Made by a program: the position numbers and the translations under genes
Notes under the pieces: generated by a model
Told to the model about the DNA's origin: nothing
Database searches by the model: none
What the model saw: the letters and a program-made list of their open reading frames with translations, nothing else
Part shown: positions 34,858 through 43,085 of the stretch, in pieces
Numbering within the stretch: the stretch's first letter is position 1
Layout: every line of letters starts with the position of its first letter
Source: Chryseosolibacter sp036402115
GTDB lineage: Bacteria; Bacteroidota; Bacteroidia; Cytophagales; Cyclobacteriaceae
Direction: 5' to 3'
Assembly (NCBI GenBank): GCA_036402115.1
Contig: DASWTM010000027.1
Span: 62,001 to 126,000 of the forward strand
Length of the DNA stretch: 64,000 nucleotides

Positions 34858-35651
34858 GGTAGTTGCGAGCCGTGAAAGAGTATTTTGATCTTGTCCTTGT
34901 AATTCCGGCTCAACTTCACAACTTCCTTATTTTTAAGCGTGATGAAATACTCACTGTTAAAATAAGGTTCAAAAGACTCAATGCAGTGTATGTTGACAAC
35001 GGTGGAGCGATGGATTCTGACAAAAATTGACGGATCCAGTTTTGATTCCAGGTTAGTAAGCGTTTCATATATCAGATGGTTCCCCTTTGGGGTGTGGACA
35101 ATCACATAATCACTGTCGGCTTCAAACCAAAGAACTTCCTCTATAGGTACGAAGAAATACTTTTTCCGATCCTTGATCAGGATGCGACTCATATAATTTT
35201 GAGGCCGCTGCCCCATGGCCGACAGCGCCTCGTAGCTTGACACAGCTTTTCCGAAAGAAGCTACAAGGTCTCTGCGTACATCACCGACAATGTAGCTTGC
35301 AGCTTTCTTTAATGCAGTTTGCAGACGCGATTTTTCAACGGGTTTAAGAATATAATCAATTGCATTGGCGTCAAACGCTTTCAGAGCGAACTCATCATAG
35401 GCCGTCACAAAGATCGTCGTCGGCATAATTGAAGGATCAATTTTTTTCAGCACATCGAAGCCGTTCAGCTCCGGCATCGAAATATCAAGAAAGAGCAGGT
35501 CCGGCCTTTTCGAATTGACCGCCTCGATCGCTGCGAAGCCATCCTGACAACGGTCAACAATATCGATGAACTCATACTCCTTTAAGTAACTCTCAAGACT
35601 TTCGCGCACAAGGGGCTCATCATCACAAATTACCGTAGACAGCTTTCTCAT
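34854..35651 (-). CDS. LytTR-family response regulator
   Basis: The 265-residue protein has a receiver domain (3-120) with CDDE at 9-12, Asp56 (FLDISMPELNGF), T83 and Lys103 (ILKPVE), then a linker and a LytTR domain (about 155-258) with FEADSDYVIVHT, FVRIHRSTVVNI, EYFITLKNKEVVKLSRNYK. It is closest in the window to the regulator at 13383. It is translated before its kinase and coupled to it by a 4-base overlap. The gene is divergent from the ECF sigma operon. Confidence 0.93.
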   Translation of the reverse strand: MRKLSTVICDDEPLVRESLESYLKEYEFIDIVDRCQDGFAAIEAVNSKRPDLLFLDISMPELNGFDVLKKIDPSIMPTTIFVTAYDEFALKAFDANAIDYILKPVEKSRLQTALKKAASYIVGDVRRDLVASFGKAVSSYEALSAMGQRPQNYMSRILIKDRKKYFFVPIEEVLWFEADSDYVIVHTPKGNHLIYETLTNLESKLDPSIFVRIHRSTVVNIHCIESFEPYFNSEYFITLKNKEVVKLSRNYKDKIKILFHGSQLP

Positions 35652-36027
35652 ATTTCATAATCTTTTGTTGCCTGCTCCGCAGGTTCCACCCACCTCAAAC
35701 CGTGGTCAATCCAACCGGTAATTTCGGAATTTTTCAGCACAAGCATGGGGGCTATTAGTCAGAGTTTATGGTTGAATACCAGCCACATTAACGTCATCCC
35801 TTCTCTTACCGCTGATTTTTTCCCACCAAGCGTTATAATTAATCGGCAAAGTGTGATTGCTGAAAGGCGCGACGCGCAACGGCATCCGGAAGCACGGCTA
35901 CGCATCTACCCGCTCTGCCTGTTAAACGATTCCCCCTGCCGAACATATCTGGCGCAAACCTGTGTTGCCCGCTTTATTTAATTCACTGATACCAACTTGA
36001 AACGAACGGCCTTATCAGAGTGAAACC
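35652..36027. other. Divergent promoter region, LytTR regulator and ECF sigma
   Basis: These 376 bases separate the divergent regulator and sigma genes, so both promoters should be here. GCGCGACGCGC near 35868-35878 is a small inverted repeat. I find no clear -33/-7 pair and no gene. Confidence 0.35.
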
Positions 36028-36609
36028 ATGAATAAGCTTTTGTACAAAAGCAGAATCGATTTAGTCGAACAAATAAAGAAAGGTGACCAGGGCGCTTTTA
36101 AGGAGGCTTTTGAAATTTTCTACCCGCCGTTGGTAAATTTTGCCCGTGGCCTCATCGGCAACAAGGGAATTGCCGAAGAACAGGTTCAGGATGTGTTTGT
36201 TGCACTATGGGAAAAACGCAATAACCTTGATGCCGGCAGAGAACTGTTCCCTTACCTCGTCGTATCCGTCAGGAATCGGTGTATCAATGAGTATAACCAC
36301 GCACGCGTAGAAAATAAATACCGGTTCGAACAAAAGCATCTGAGCGAACTTTATGAGAACTATGATCAGTTGACCGAGGACAGGTTAAAAAATCTGCACG
36401 CTGCAATCGGAAATCTTCCGCCTGAGTGTCGTCGCGTGTTCGTCATGAGCAAGTTTGATCGTAAAGCCCATAAGCAGATTGCGTCCGAACTCAACATTAG
36501 CACAAAAACAGTTGAAAGCCAGATTACCAAAGCGATGAAAATTCTGCGGAATCAATTAAAAGGAAATGTTGTATTGTTTCTATCCGGAATCGGGAGTTTG
36601 TTAAACTAA
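36028..36609 (+). CDS. ECF-type RNA polymerase sigma factor
   Basis: The 193-residue protein has a sigma region 2 at about 22-90 (AFEIFYPPLVNFARGLIGN, AEEQVQDVFVALWEKR, YLVVSVRNRCINEYN) and a region 4 at about 120-180 (LPPECRRVFVMSKFDRKAHKQIA, then SELNISTKTVESQITKAM), the plan of Bacteroidota FecI-like sigma factors. It would direct core polymerase to promoters of an envelope or nutrient response. A FecR gene follows 14 bases downstream, so activity is probably gated by that anti-sigma protein. The start codon region contains a 16-bp palindrome (36036-36051). Confidence 0.92.
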   Translation: MNKLLYKSRIDLVEQIKKGDQGAFKEAFEIFYPPLVNFARGLIGNKGIAEEQVQDVFVALWEKRNNLDAGRELFPYLVVSVRNRCINEYNHARVENKYRFEQKHLSELYENYDQLTEDRLKNLHAAIGNLPPECRRVFVMSKFDRKAHKQIASELNISTKTVESQITKAMKILRNQLKGNVVLFLSGIGSLLN

Positions 36610-36623
36610 CCTGTATTAAGTGT

Positions 36624-37613
36624 ATGGAGAACAACAAAGATAAACAGCCGGAAGACGCACTCATTCTGGCCTATTTTAAGGCCGAACAACTGACTGCAGG
36701 CGAGCTTGCTGCGGTTGAGGAATGGCTGCAGGATGAATCCAACAACGTCCAGGCAATGGAGATCGTTCAGGTCTGGGAGTTGTCGGGGCTTGCATCGCCT
36801 GCGTATGTTGATACCGGCGCCGGGCTTTCGTCAGTCCTGTCCAGGGCAGGATTAAAATCGGGCGGATCACAGGCCAGGAAATCTGATTGGCTAACCCATG
36901 CCATCGCTGCCAGCATATTGATTGTTATGGCCTGCTGTTTGTGGTTTTACAGTCGGCAGCGAGACGCCGAAAGGATTATCAACGCTGCAACAGTGCAACC
37001 TACGCTAACACATTTACCGGATAGTTCTGCGGTCATTTTAAGAAAGGGCAGCAACATACGGTATCTGAACTCGGCATTTACTCAATCCTCACACATGCGC
37101 ATGGTTCTTCTTGAGGGTGAAGCATATTTTGATGTCGAGTCAGATTCATTACGCCCTTTTGTAGTAAGGACTCCCGATACAAAGATCCGGGTTGTAGGAA
37201 CGAAATTTACAGTAAAAACAACAGAGCAGGAAGGAACGCACGTGTATGTAACGGAGGGGACGGTTGAGGTTGTGCAGAACCGCGACAAGTATATTGTGAA
37301 AGAAGGGCAGCAAATCTCAGTCAGTCCCGGGATTAACATACGCGCTGAACCACTTGATGTAAATAAACTTTATTGGCATAGCCAGACGTTTACGTTCAAC
37401 AACGACTCGCTTTCCTACGTATTCACGGCGCTGGAGCGTGAACTCAATGTTGTCTTTCGATTCTCCGATCCCGGAATAGGCGGCTGCAAGTTGAACGCAA
37501 CCTTCAGCAGGCAATCACTTGATACAATCTTAAGTGTGATCGCAAAGACCCACCACCTCGATATCAAGAATAGAAATGGGACATTCCTTGTTAGCGGAAA
37601 AGGCTGTCATTAG
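36624..37613 (+). CDS. FecR-family anti-sigma factor
   Basis: The 329-residue protein has an N-terminal cytoplasmic sigma-binding region with the helix TAGELAAVEEWLQDESN, one membrane helix at about 90-108 (AIAASILIVMACCLWFYS) and a periplasmic FecR domain at about 130-235 (LPDSSAVILRKGSNIRY, VRTPDTKIRVVGTKFTV, VTEGTVEVV). A C-terminal DUF4974/STN-like domain covers about 250-325 (FNNDSLSYVFTALERELNV). It lies between the ECF sigma gene and an STN-domain barrel gene whose start overlaps its 3' end by 38 bases. It probably transmits a signal from the partner outer-membrane protein to the sigma factor. Confidence 0.93.
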   Translation: MENNKDKQPEDALILAYFKAEQLTAGELAAVEEWLQDESNNVQAMEIVQVWELSGLASPAYVDTGAGLSSVLSRAGLKSGGSQARKSDWLTHAIAASILIVMACCLWFYSRQRDAERIINAATVQPTLTHLPDSSAVILRKGSNIRYLNSAFTQSSHMRMVLLEGEAYFDVESDSLRPFVVRTPDTKIRVVGTKFTVKTTEQEGTHVYVTEGTVEVVQNRDKYIVKEGQQISVSPGINIRAEPLDVNKLYWHSQTFTFNNDSLSYVFTALERELNVVFRFSDPGIGGCKLNATFSRQSLDTILSVIAKTHHLDIKNRNGTFLVSGKGCH

Positions 37614-38688
37614 TGTTCTTATCATAATCTTTCCTGCTCTGGCATCTGGTCAGGAAAAAAGACACAGTGTTAATATAAACGAACAGTCAATGCCGGCTGC
37701 CCTGAAAAAACTTGAGCAGATTTTTCAGGTTTATTTTTCCTATGATCCCGAAGTGTTCGTGCCGGACGGCAGGCGGTCGGTGTCGTGCGGTAACTGTACA
37801 GTTGATGATGTGCTGAAAATATTATTGCAACCTTATTTTACCCATAGCAGGTTTGGTGACTATGTTGTCATCAACGTGCTCAGGGGTCCGCCGCCTGCAA
37901 AAAAAAAGACGGAAATCAAGGCCAGAACTATCACCACGGTATTTGACACGGTCAGCGTTTTCCGGCATATCGTCATATACGATACTCAACGCGTGGTAGT
38001 CCCGGTCCGCGTTGCTGATACCGTTCGGATAAAGGTTGTGAACGTGATCCGTGACAGTGTAGCGCCTCAGGCAGCAGCCTCAGGTTCCGGGAGGTTTTCA
38101 CTCAGCGCTTCATTATACAACTGGCATAGCGGGCCTTCTGAAAAATGGAATAACCTGGCGTACTCCGGTTATGCACTGGGTCTTCAGGGGAAACTGCTCA
38201 ATCGCAGGCTTCAGATACTGGCAGGCCTGGGTTATCATTATCTTGCACAAAACTTCTCCTACGGAGTGAGAATTCCGGGTCCGGATCCTGCCCCCGATTC
38301 TTTGTTAACGTCCCCCGATTCGCTGCTTACTTCAGAGCGGATAAACTCCCTGCGCCTGTTTTCCATTGAGGCACTGGGCGGCATTGAAGGAAAAATAAGG
38401 AATTTCACGATTGTTGCACAAGGTGGTTTTGTTTCATTCTTTCCGTTTTCGCTTGATGAGAAGGTAACGGGCTATGACGGCTCGGTCATAACTGTTCCTT
38501 CCTCGGCCCTCAACGGCATGCTCATCAATGCTCATATTGATTTGCAAGTGCACGTTCCTCTTTACAAGGCAGGTATGGTTGGCGTTTCGCCATTTTTTGA
38601 GGCAGGATTGAATCCAACTTACCGTCGAGGTAGCGCGGATGGAATCAGACGTCGCTATGGAGTTCGCCTGATATTTGCATTTGATTAA
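37576..38688 (+). CDS. STN-domain outer-membrane barrel protein
   Basis: The 370-residue protein has a signal peptide (about 8-25, ALASGQ) and an STN domain at about 27-98 (VNINEQSMPAALKKLEQIF, FSYDPEVFV, CTVDDVLKILLQPYF), normally found at the N terminus of TonB-dependent receptors. A linker of about 80 residues is rich in Val/Asp repeats. A small barrel follows from about 180 to the end (GRFSLSASLYNWH...YGVRLIFAFD). There is no plug domain, so it is not a normal SusC/FecA receptor. A 21-base duplication (PDSLLTS twice) lies in a predicted loop. Its start overlaps FecR by 38 bases and its TAA shares TTAA with the convergent gene. Confidence 0.78.
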   Translation: MGHSLLAEKAVISVLIIIFPALASGQEKRHSVNINEQSMPAALKKLEQIFQVYFSYDPEVFVPDGRRSVSCGNCTVDDVLKILLQPYFTHSRFGDYVVINVLRGPPPAKKKTEIKARTITTVFDTVSVFRHIVIYDTQRVVVPVRVADTVRIKVVNVIRDSVAPQAAASGSGRFSLSASLYNWHSGPSEKWNNLAYSGYALGLQGKLLNRRLQILAGLGYHYLAQNFSYGVRIPGPDPAPDSLLTSPDSLLTSERINSLRLFSIEALGGIEGKIRNFTIVAQGGFVSFFPFSLDEKVTGYDGSVITVPSSALNGMLINAHIDLQVHVPLYKAGMVGVSPFFEAGLNPTYRRGSADGIRRRYGVRLIFAFD

Positions 38689-39467
38689 GCCCGAAACCAT
38701 TTGAGCGCGGTCAGCTGGCCTGAGCGGGGTGTAAACATCGGATGCCTGTACAATCGGGCGCGATTCAGGAAGAAGAAAATGGAAACAGTTATAACCCCGA
38801 ACCCGTAAATGACACTGCGTTTAAAACTGATCGATGAGCAATCACTGTCATAGTTTGTCGGACACGAAATCTCTCCGATCTCAAATCCGCTGCTCAGGAT
38901 CTGTGCCAGCAACTGATTGTCGAAAAGGAAATCATCTGAATTCCGGTGGTATGATATATTTTTTAAGACCGTCCGAGAAAATGCGCGATATCCTGTATGG
39001 TATTCCGACAATTTCTGTCCCATCAGCGTGTTCTGGAGAAGGGTCAGGAAACGATTTGCCAGATATTTATATACCGGCATTCCACCCTTTAATGCGCCAT
39101 TGCCTAAAATCCTTGAGCCCAGAACAACAGGAAAAACATCATTGGCTATCATAAAGCATATCGAGGATATAAGCTTAGGTGTGTACTGGTAATCCGGGTG
39201 AAGCATGACTATGATGTCTGCGTCGAGGGCAAGGGCAAAATCATAGCACGTTTTCTGATTTCCACCATAGCCCTTATTGATAGGGTGACGTATGACATGG
39301 CGGATTCCGATACTGTGGGCCAGAGCAACTGTATCATCCAGACTATGATCGTCGACAAGTATAACGTCGTCGGTTATGTCGAAGGGTATTTCGGCATACG
39401 TTTTCATCAGTGTCTTTGCAGCATTGTATGCTGGCAGCACGATCACTACTTTTTTTCCGTTAATCAT
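38685..39467 (-). CDS. Family 2 glycosyltransferase (dolichol-phosphate-sugar synthase-like)
   Basis: The 260-residue protein has a GT2 domain: LPAYNAAKTLMKTYAEIP, the nucleotide-binding VDDHSLDDT, NKGYGGNQKTCYDFALALDADIIVMLHPDYQYTP with the DxD-like acidic motif (ALDADIIV...HPDYQ), and SEYHTGYRAFSR. One hydrophobic segment (SVIYGFGVITVSIFFFLN) lies near the C terminus. This is the pattern of polyprenyl-phosphate mannosyl- or glucosyltransferases, which load a lipid carrier at the inner leaflet. It overlaps the GT-C gene by 8 bases, so the two likely act in sequence, the lipid-linked sugar feeding the membrane enzyme. Its stop overlaps the convergent barrel gene's stop. Confidence 0.88.
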   Translation of the reverse strand: MINGKKVVIVLPAYNAAKTLMKTYAEIPFDITDDVILVDDHSLDDTVALAHSIGIRHVIRHPINKGYGGNQKTCYDFALALDADIIVMLHPDYQYTPKLISSICFMIANDVFPVVLGSRILGNGALKGGMPVYKYLANRFLTLLQNTLMGQKLSEYHTGYRAFSRTVLKNISYHRNSDDFLFDNQLLAQILSSGFEIGEISCPTNYDSDCSSISFKRSVIYGFGVITVSIFFFLNRARLYRHPMFTPRSGQLTALKWFRA

Positions 39468-41355
39468 TTCCTGAAATATCTCTTAGTGCTTGATTTTTTA
39501 CTATGCTTTTTGGAAGCGATGCAGCAATCCTGGCAGCGGTCTCGTTGTCGGGTGATTTGGTCAGTACTGTATTGAGATCCTTGCTTGCTTTTTCGAACTC
39601 GCCAAGGGCTATAAAGATTTGTGACCGATTGATGTAAATCGCGCATTTCTCTTCCTCCCGTTGGGTTCGCGCAAGGGCATGATTATAAAAGGTTACCGCC
39701 TGGGTAAAATCACGCATCTCGAATAACCTGTCAGCCGCCACCCGGTAATAGTATGGCTGGTCGGGATATACCAGCAACCCTGCCTGCACTCTGCGGAGAA
39801 ATTCCTGATGGTCCTCAGCAGCGGAATCACCCATGATCTCAACTATGCTGGCGGTTGTGTTTGGATTGTTTCCACTTGAGCGGATCAGCTTTAAGCCGAA
39901 CGGATATTTTTGAAGGTACCAGGCCAATAGCCGATGCACCGTAGGCATTGACAAATTATCCAGAATCACATAGGTGATATTCCGTGTGCTCAGGAAATGA
40001 TCAGCGCTGTCCGGCACAGTGAAAACGAAGTTTGAAATGCCAACAAATTTCCTCTTGCCGTAAACCGTGGAGAAGCCTGCTTTCCGGCAAAGAATTTTTT
40101 TGTCCGCGGCAATTTTTTGGCCAGCCCACAAACTGATGTTCGCATAATTGGTCCATTCTTCTGAATATCCGCGAAAGGGATCACCCCGGAGATTGGCAAT
40201 AGTGTCAGGGATCCTGTGCGGCACAGATGCGGTGCGCACGAAAACACAAACGGGCAGGCTGATGAGAATCGCTTTTCCCGGATAGGATACCGGTGCATTT
40301 TTTCTGGAGAGCGAATCCAGGCACGAAGCAATAACGATCGAGATGGGAGCGAGGTAAACCAGGATCAGGCGGACCTGATCCCAATGTGTCTGTTGGCTTA
40401 CGAACGTTCCACCAAGAAGAACTGCGATGTAGATCAGAAGTGAAAGTACAAAATCATTTTTGCGGTAGTGAGTTATAAGCGCGGCAACAAACAGCAAATA
40501 AAACATCACCGTCAACGTTGCGGAGGTCGTCTCGATCAGTAAGGGGCGAAGTCCCAACAATGCAGCCAGATGCTTTGAAAGATATAGCTGCGAGTTTTCA
40601 ATGAAGCGCATAAAAAACCCGCCGATGGATTCACTGCCGTCATTTGGATTATAAAAATTTTTGTATGCGATCCGCTGCAGCTGCCCTTCGATACCAACCT
40701 GGAGGGAGTTCCAGGCGATTCTTTTGTATTGCCACCAAAGAAGATGCAAGCACATGTAGGTTAATGAAAAGAGAAGCGAATGCTTCCACTTTTTTTTCAG
40801 GATGAAAAAGCAGGCAATAGCGGGCCATGCTCCCCAACCCACGTTTCTTGTCAGACTCAAAAGGAAGCACAGAAGCCCTAACATATAAAGCTTTGTTGTT
40901 ACCTGACAGCTATCATTACTGATAATGTCGAACAAACTCATAACAATCAGTGCCTGGATGAAGATAAAAAGAGGCTCGCTGTAAGTGGTGCCGGCATATA
41001 TAATTCCATAGTAGGAAAAGCAATTTATTGCCAGGGTGAAATAAATGACCTGGCGGCTAAACCTTTTTTCCAGGGCCCTGTACAAAACGACCAAACCAGC
41101 CACTGAAATAATTACGGAAACGATTTTGAGTAAAAGAACCTCGACGCCAAACCATGCAATGAAAGGACTTAAAAAAATCGGATAAAGTGAACCGTGCCAG
41201 TCGGGAAATGCAGTTCCATTTAAAAAGTCTGCTGACGCGACAATATAATCTGAATCGTCTCCACCCACATGTAACTTAGGATCGAAATGGAGCATGACAA
41301 AGATTATGTGAATAACCAGTATCGCGCAAACAATAGCACGCTCGTATATTTTCAT
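39460..41355 (-). CDS. GT-C membrane glycosyltransferase with C-terminal TPRs
   Basis: The 631-residue protein has about ten hydrophobic helices in residues 5-390 and the GT-C acid motif GGDDSDYIVASADFL in the first periplasmic loop, followed by FPDWHGSLYPIFL. This is the layout of lipid-linked-sugar transferases (PMT_2/ArnT-like). A soluble periplasmic segment follows (400-500). The C terminus (about 520-620) holds TPR-like repeats: YYRVAADRLFEMRDFTQAVTFYNHAL, CAIYINRSQIFIALGEFEKASKDLNTVL. Fusion to TPRs suggests acceptor-protein binding. The neighbouring GT2 gene (8-base overlap) may supply the donor. Acceptor and sugar are unknown. Confidence 0.82.
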   Translation of the reverse strand: MKIYERAIVCAILVIHIIFVMLHFDPKLHVGGDDSDYIVASADFLNGTAFPDWHGSLYPIFLSPFIAWFGVEVLLLKIVSVIISVAGLVVLYRALEKRFSRQVIYFTLAINCFSYYGIIYAGTTYSEPLFIFIQALIVMSLFDIISNDSCQVTTKLYMLGLLCFLLSLTRNVGWGAWPAIACFFILKKKWKHSLLFSLTYMCLHLLWWQYKRIAWNSLQVGIEGQLQRIAYKNFYNPNDGSESIGGFFMRFIENSQLYLSKHLAALLGLRPLLIETTSATLTVMFYLLFVAALITHYRKNDFVLSLLIYIAVLLGGTFVSQQTHWDQVRLILVYLAPISIVIASCLDSLSRKNAPVSYPGKAILISLPVCVFVRTASVPHRIPDTIANLRGDPFRGYSEEWTNYANISLWAGQKIAADKKILCRKAGFSTVYGKRKFVGISNFVFTVPDSADHFLSTRNITYVILDNLSMPTVHRLLAWYLQKYPFGLKLIRSSGNNPNTTASIVEIMGDSAAEDHQEFLRRVQAGLLVYPDQPYYYRVAADRLFEMRDFTQAVTFYNHALARTQREEEKCAIYINRSQIFIALGEFEKASKDLNTVLTKSPDNETAARIAASLPKSIVKNQALRDISGND

Positions 41356-41500
41356 TCAGTCAACCATTCTAGCGTCCAATACAGGTTCAGCTGATAAATC
41401 CCCTACGCCCGGATTCTTTTTATTTTTCCCGAAGCGCGAAAAAAACGCGAAGCAGACAGTAGGGGATTTTAATGGTGTTGTGGTAATGGTGTAAAACTCT

Positions 41501-41638
41501 ATGCTCTCACGCCTAATAACCTCTATTGTGCTTGGCATTCTTTTATCGCTGGCGTTGCTCTTTTTAATTGTTGCGTTGATGTTTGAAAGAAATCTCAGCT
41601 ATGAAAAAGTCAACCGTTTGCTCAATGGCAAAAATTAA
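41501..41638 (+). CDS. Small single-helix membrane protein (45 aa)
   Basis: The frame encodes a 45-residue protein with one strongly hydrophobic helix (LITSIVLGILLSLALLFLIVA, about residues 5-25), then a basic/polar tail (MFERNLSYEKVNRLLNGKN). The positive-charge pattern predicts a cytoplasmic C terminus. It lies in the roughly 490-base gap between the glycosyltransferase gene and the secreted-protein gene. No Shine-Dalgarno sequence is visible and no family is recognised. It may be a chance frame, but uninterrupted hydrophobicity of this length is unusual by chance. Confidence 0.35.
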   Translation: MLSRLITSIVLGILLSLALLFLIVALMFERNLSYEKVNRLLNGKN

Positions 41639-41845
41639 CCGATCGTGGTGTCCGGTTGTCATTAACGGCACGGCAATCGGGAGTCAAGTGATCTGAATTT
41701 CCTCTACAAAGTAGTGACCACTGGCGATCGAGTCGCGTCCTCATTCTGCGGGAGCCATTGAACAACCCGGCGATTATGAATTAATAAAATCAGGCAAAAC
41801 GGATATTCTCGTGCAACGATCACTAAACTCCAGATCAATAATTTT

Positions 41846-42559
41846 ATGAAGATTATTTACAACATGGCATTGATGCTGTTTATTTCAGCCACTGCGTTTT
41901 CACAAGGATTCATGGCCGATATTAAAGCCGAAGATTTTGGTAAACTCCTCGGTAGTCACTGCATAGCAAAGCTTCTCTCCGGGGAAGAGGTCGCAGGGAC
42001 ATTAAGTGCAGGCAGTATCAACAATGGCTACCTCGGGAAAATTACAATAAAGAAAGAGGATGGCACTAAACTAAAGCTAAGCCCTGATCAGTTGTCATCC
42101 CTGAAAGTCAAAGCGGGTAAAGCTGCCAAGTGGACCATGATGTCTGAGTCCGCAAATTCGATTCAGGCGTTGACCAAAGCCGACTTTCAGAAAATCCAGA
42201 ATCAGGAATATATTTTTTTTGAAACGACCACCAGGGTCAAGAGTGAAAAACAAAATCTGATGCAGCTTCTTAATCCTGACTTTGACAGCAAAATCAAAGT
42301 TTTTCCCGACCCGAAAGCAAAGCAGACAAAGGGAATTGGTCTTGGTGGTGTTCAGTTGACCGGCGGAGATGACAAATCCTATCTGTTTGTCAAAAATGGT
42401 GAGGCGACTGAACTGGTGAAGAAGGGCTCATACAAAAAAAATTTCGACGACCTCTACAGTGATTGCCCGGAAATGATTAAGGCGTTTACCGGCGAAAAAA
42501 TTAAATGGTCTGATGTTGCAGGGCACGTATATGCCTACGACAATCTGTGTAAAAAGTAA
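41846..42559 (+). CDS. Secreted protein of unknown function
   Basis: The 237-residue protein has a signal peptide (1-19, TAFSQ) and a mature part rich in Lys, Gly and Ser: SHCIAKLLSGEEVAGTLSAGSINNGYLGKITIKK, KLKLSPDQLSSLKVKAG, then a region with a 'FFETTTRVKSEKQNLMQLLNP' helix and a C-terminal 'KIKWSDVAGHVYAYDNLCKK'. The first part has the look of a small Sm/SH3-like barrel. I recognise no family. It has no gene partner on its strand, and it is convergent with the PadR gene. Confidence 0.6.
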   Translation: MKIIYNMALMLFISATAFSQGFMADIKAEDFGKLLGSHCIAKLLSGEEVAGTLSAGSINNGYLGKITIKKEDGTKLKLSPDQLSSLKVKAGKAAKWTMMSESANSIQALTKADFQKIQNQEYIFFETTTRVKSEKQNLMQLLNPDFDSKIKVFPDPKAKQTKGIGLGGVQLTGGDDKSYLFVKNGEATELVKKGSYKKNFDDLYSDCPEMIKAFTGEKIKWSDVAGHVYAYDNLCKK

Positions 42560-42687
42560 CTGGTAGGTTAATTCACTTCCTCCGGCAAGCTCGCGTGTTG
42601 GCTAGTCGATTAGTAGTTAGTAGTAGTAAGTCTGTCTGATGCGCGACTTGCCGGGTTAGTGAACAGGAGAATGTGTCGTGTTTAACG

Positions 42688-43020
42688 TTACTTCAATTGA
42701 GACTGCCTCTTGTCGAGCTTCTCCCAAAGTTCTAACCGTGCTCTTCTCAGATGAGCCAGCGTTGTCTGTCCCGCTGGTGTGAGCTGAAATAATTTTTTTC
42801 TGCGCCCGCCTCGTTCTTTTGTTGGCTTGCCGAAGCACGAAATCACCAGTCCTTTTTTTTCCAGCCTTTGCAGCGTTAAATGCACTGCACTCAGATTGGC
42901 ATTCCTGCCGACAATCAAATAAATTTGCCGGCCCACGCTCACGCTGTAGGCATCATTATCTAGAATGCCTACAATTGTAAGAATCAATTCTTCAAATTCA
43001 CCTAAGTAATTCCTGGTCAT
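42688..43020 (-). CDS. PadR-family transcriptional regulator
   Basis: I start at the ATG at 43020 because it follows AGAAGCTGAT; seven codons upstream are also open. The 110-residue protein is mostly the winged helix: YLGEFEELILTIVGILDNDAYSVSVGRQI, NLSAVHLTLQRLEKKGLV, wing KERGGRRKKLFQLTPAG. It then has a short C-terminal helix, typical of the small PadR subtype. In Bacteroidota such regulators often sit near FtsX-type permeases, but here its neighbour is an amidohydrolase gene 65 bases upstream of its own start region. The ligand is unknown. Confidence 0.85.
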   Translation of the reverse strand: MTRNYLGEFEELILTIVGILDNDAYSVSVGRQIYLIVGRNANLSAVHLTLQRLEKKGLVISCFGKPTKERGGRRKKLFQLTPAGQTTLAHLRRARLELWEKLDKRQSQLK

Positions 43021-43085
43021 ATCAGCTTCTGGATCGTGCAATTTGATTTTTGGATTCAGACTTTTACCAGTGTAACAGCCGATGA

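Noticed and set aside
42600..42640. TAGTAGTTAGTAGTAGTAAG short repeat run
   Set aside because: A simple short repeat in non-coding DNA with no unit structure like a CRISPR or promoter array.
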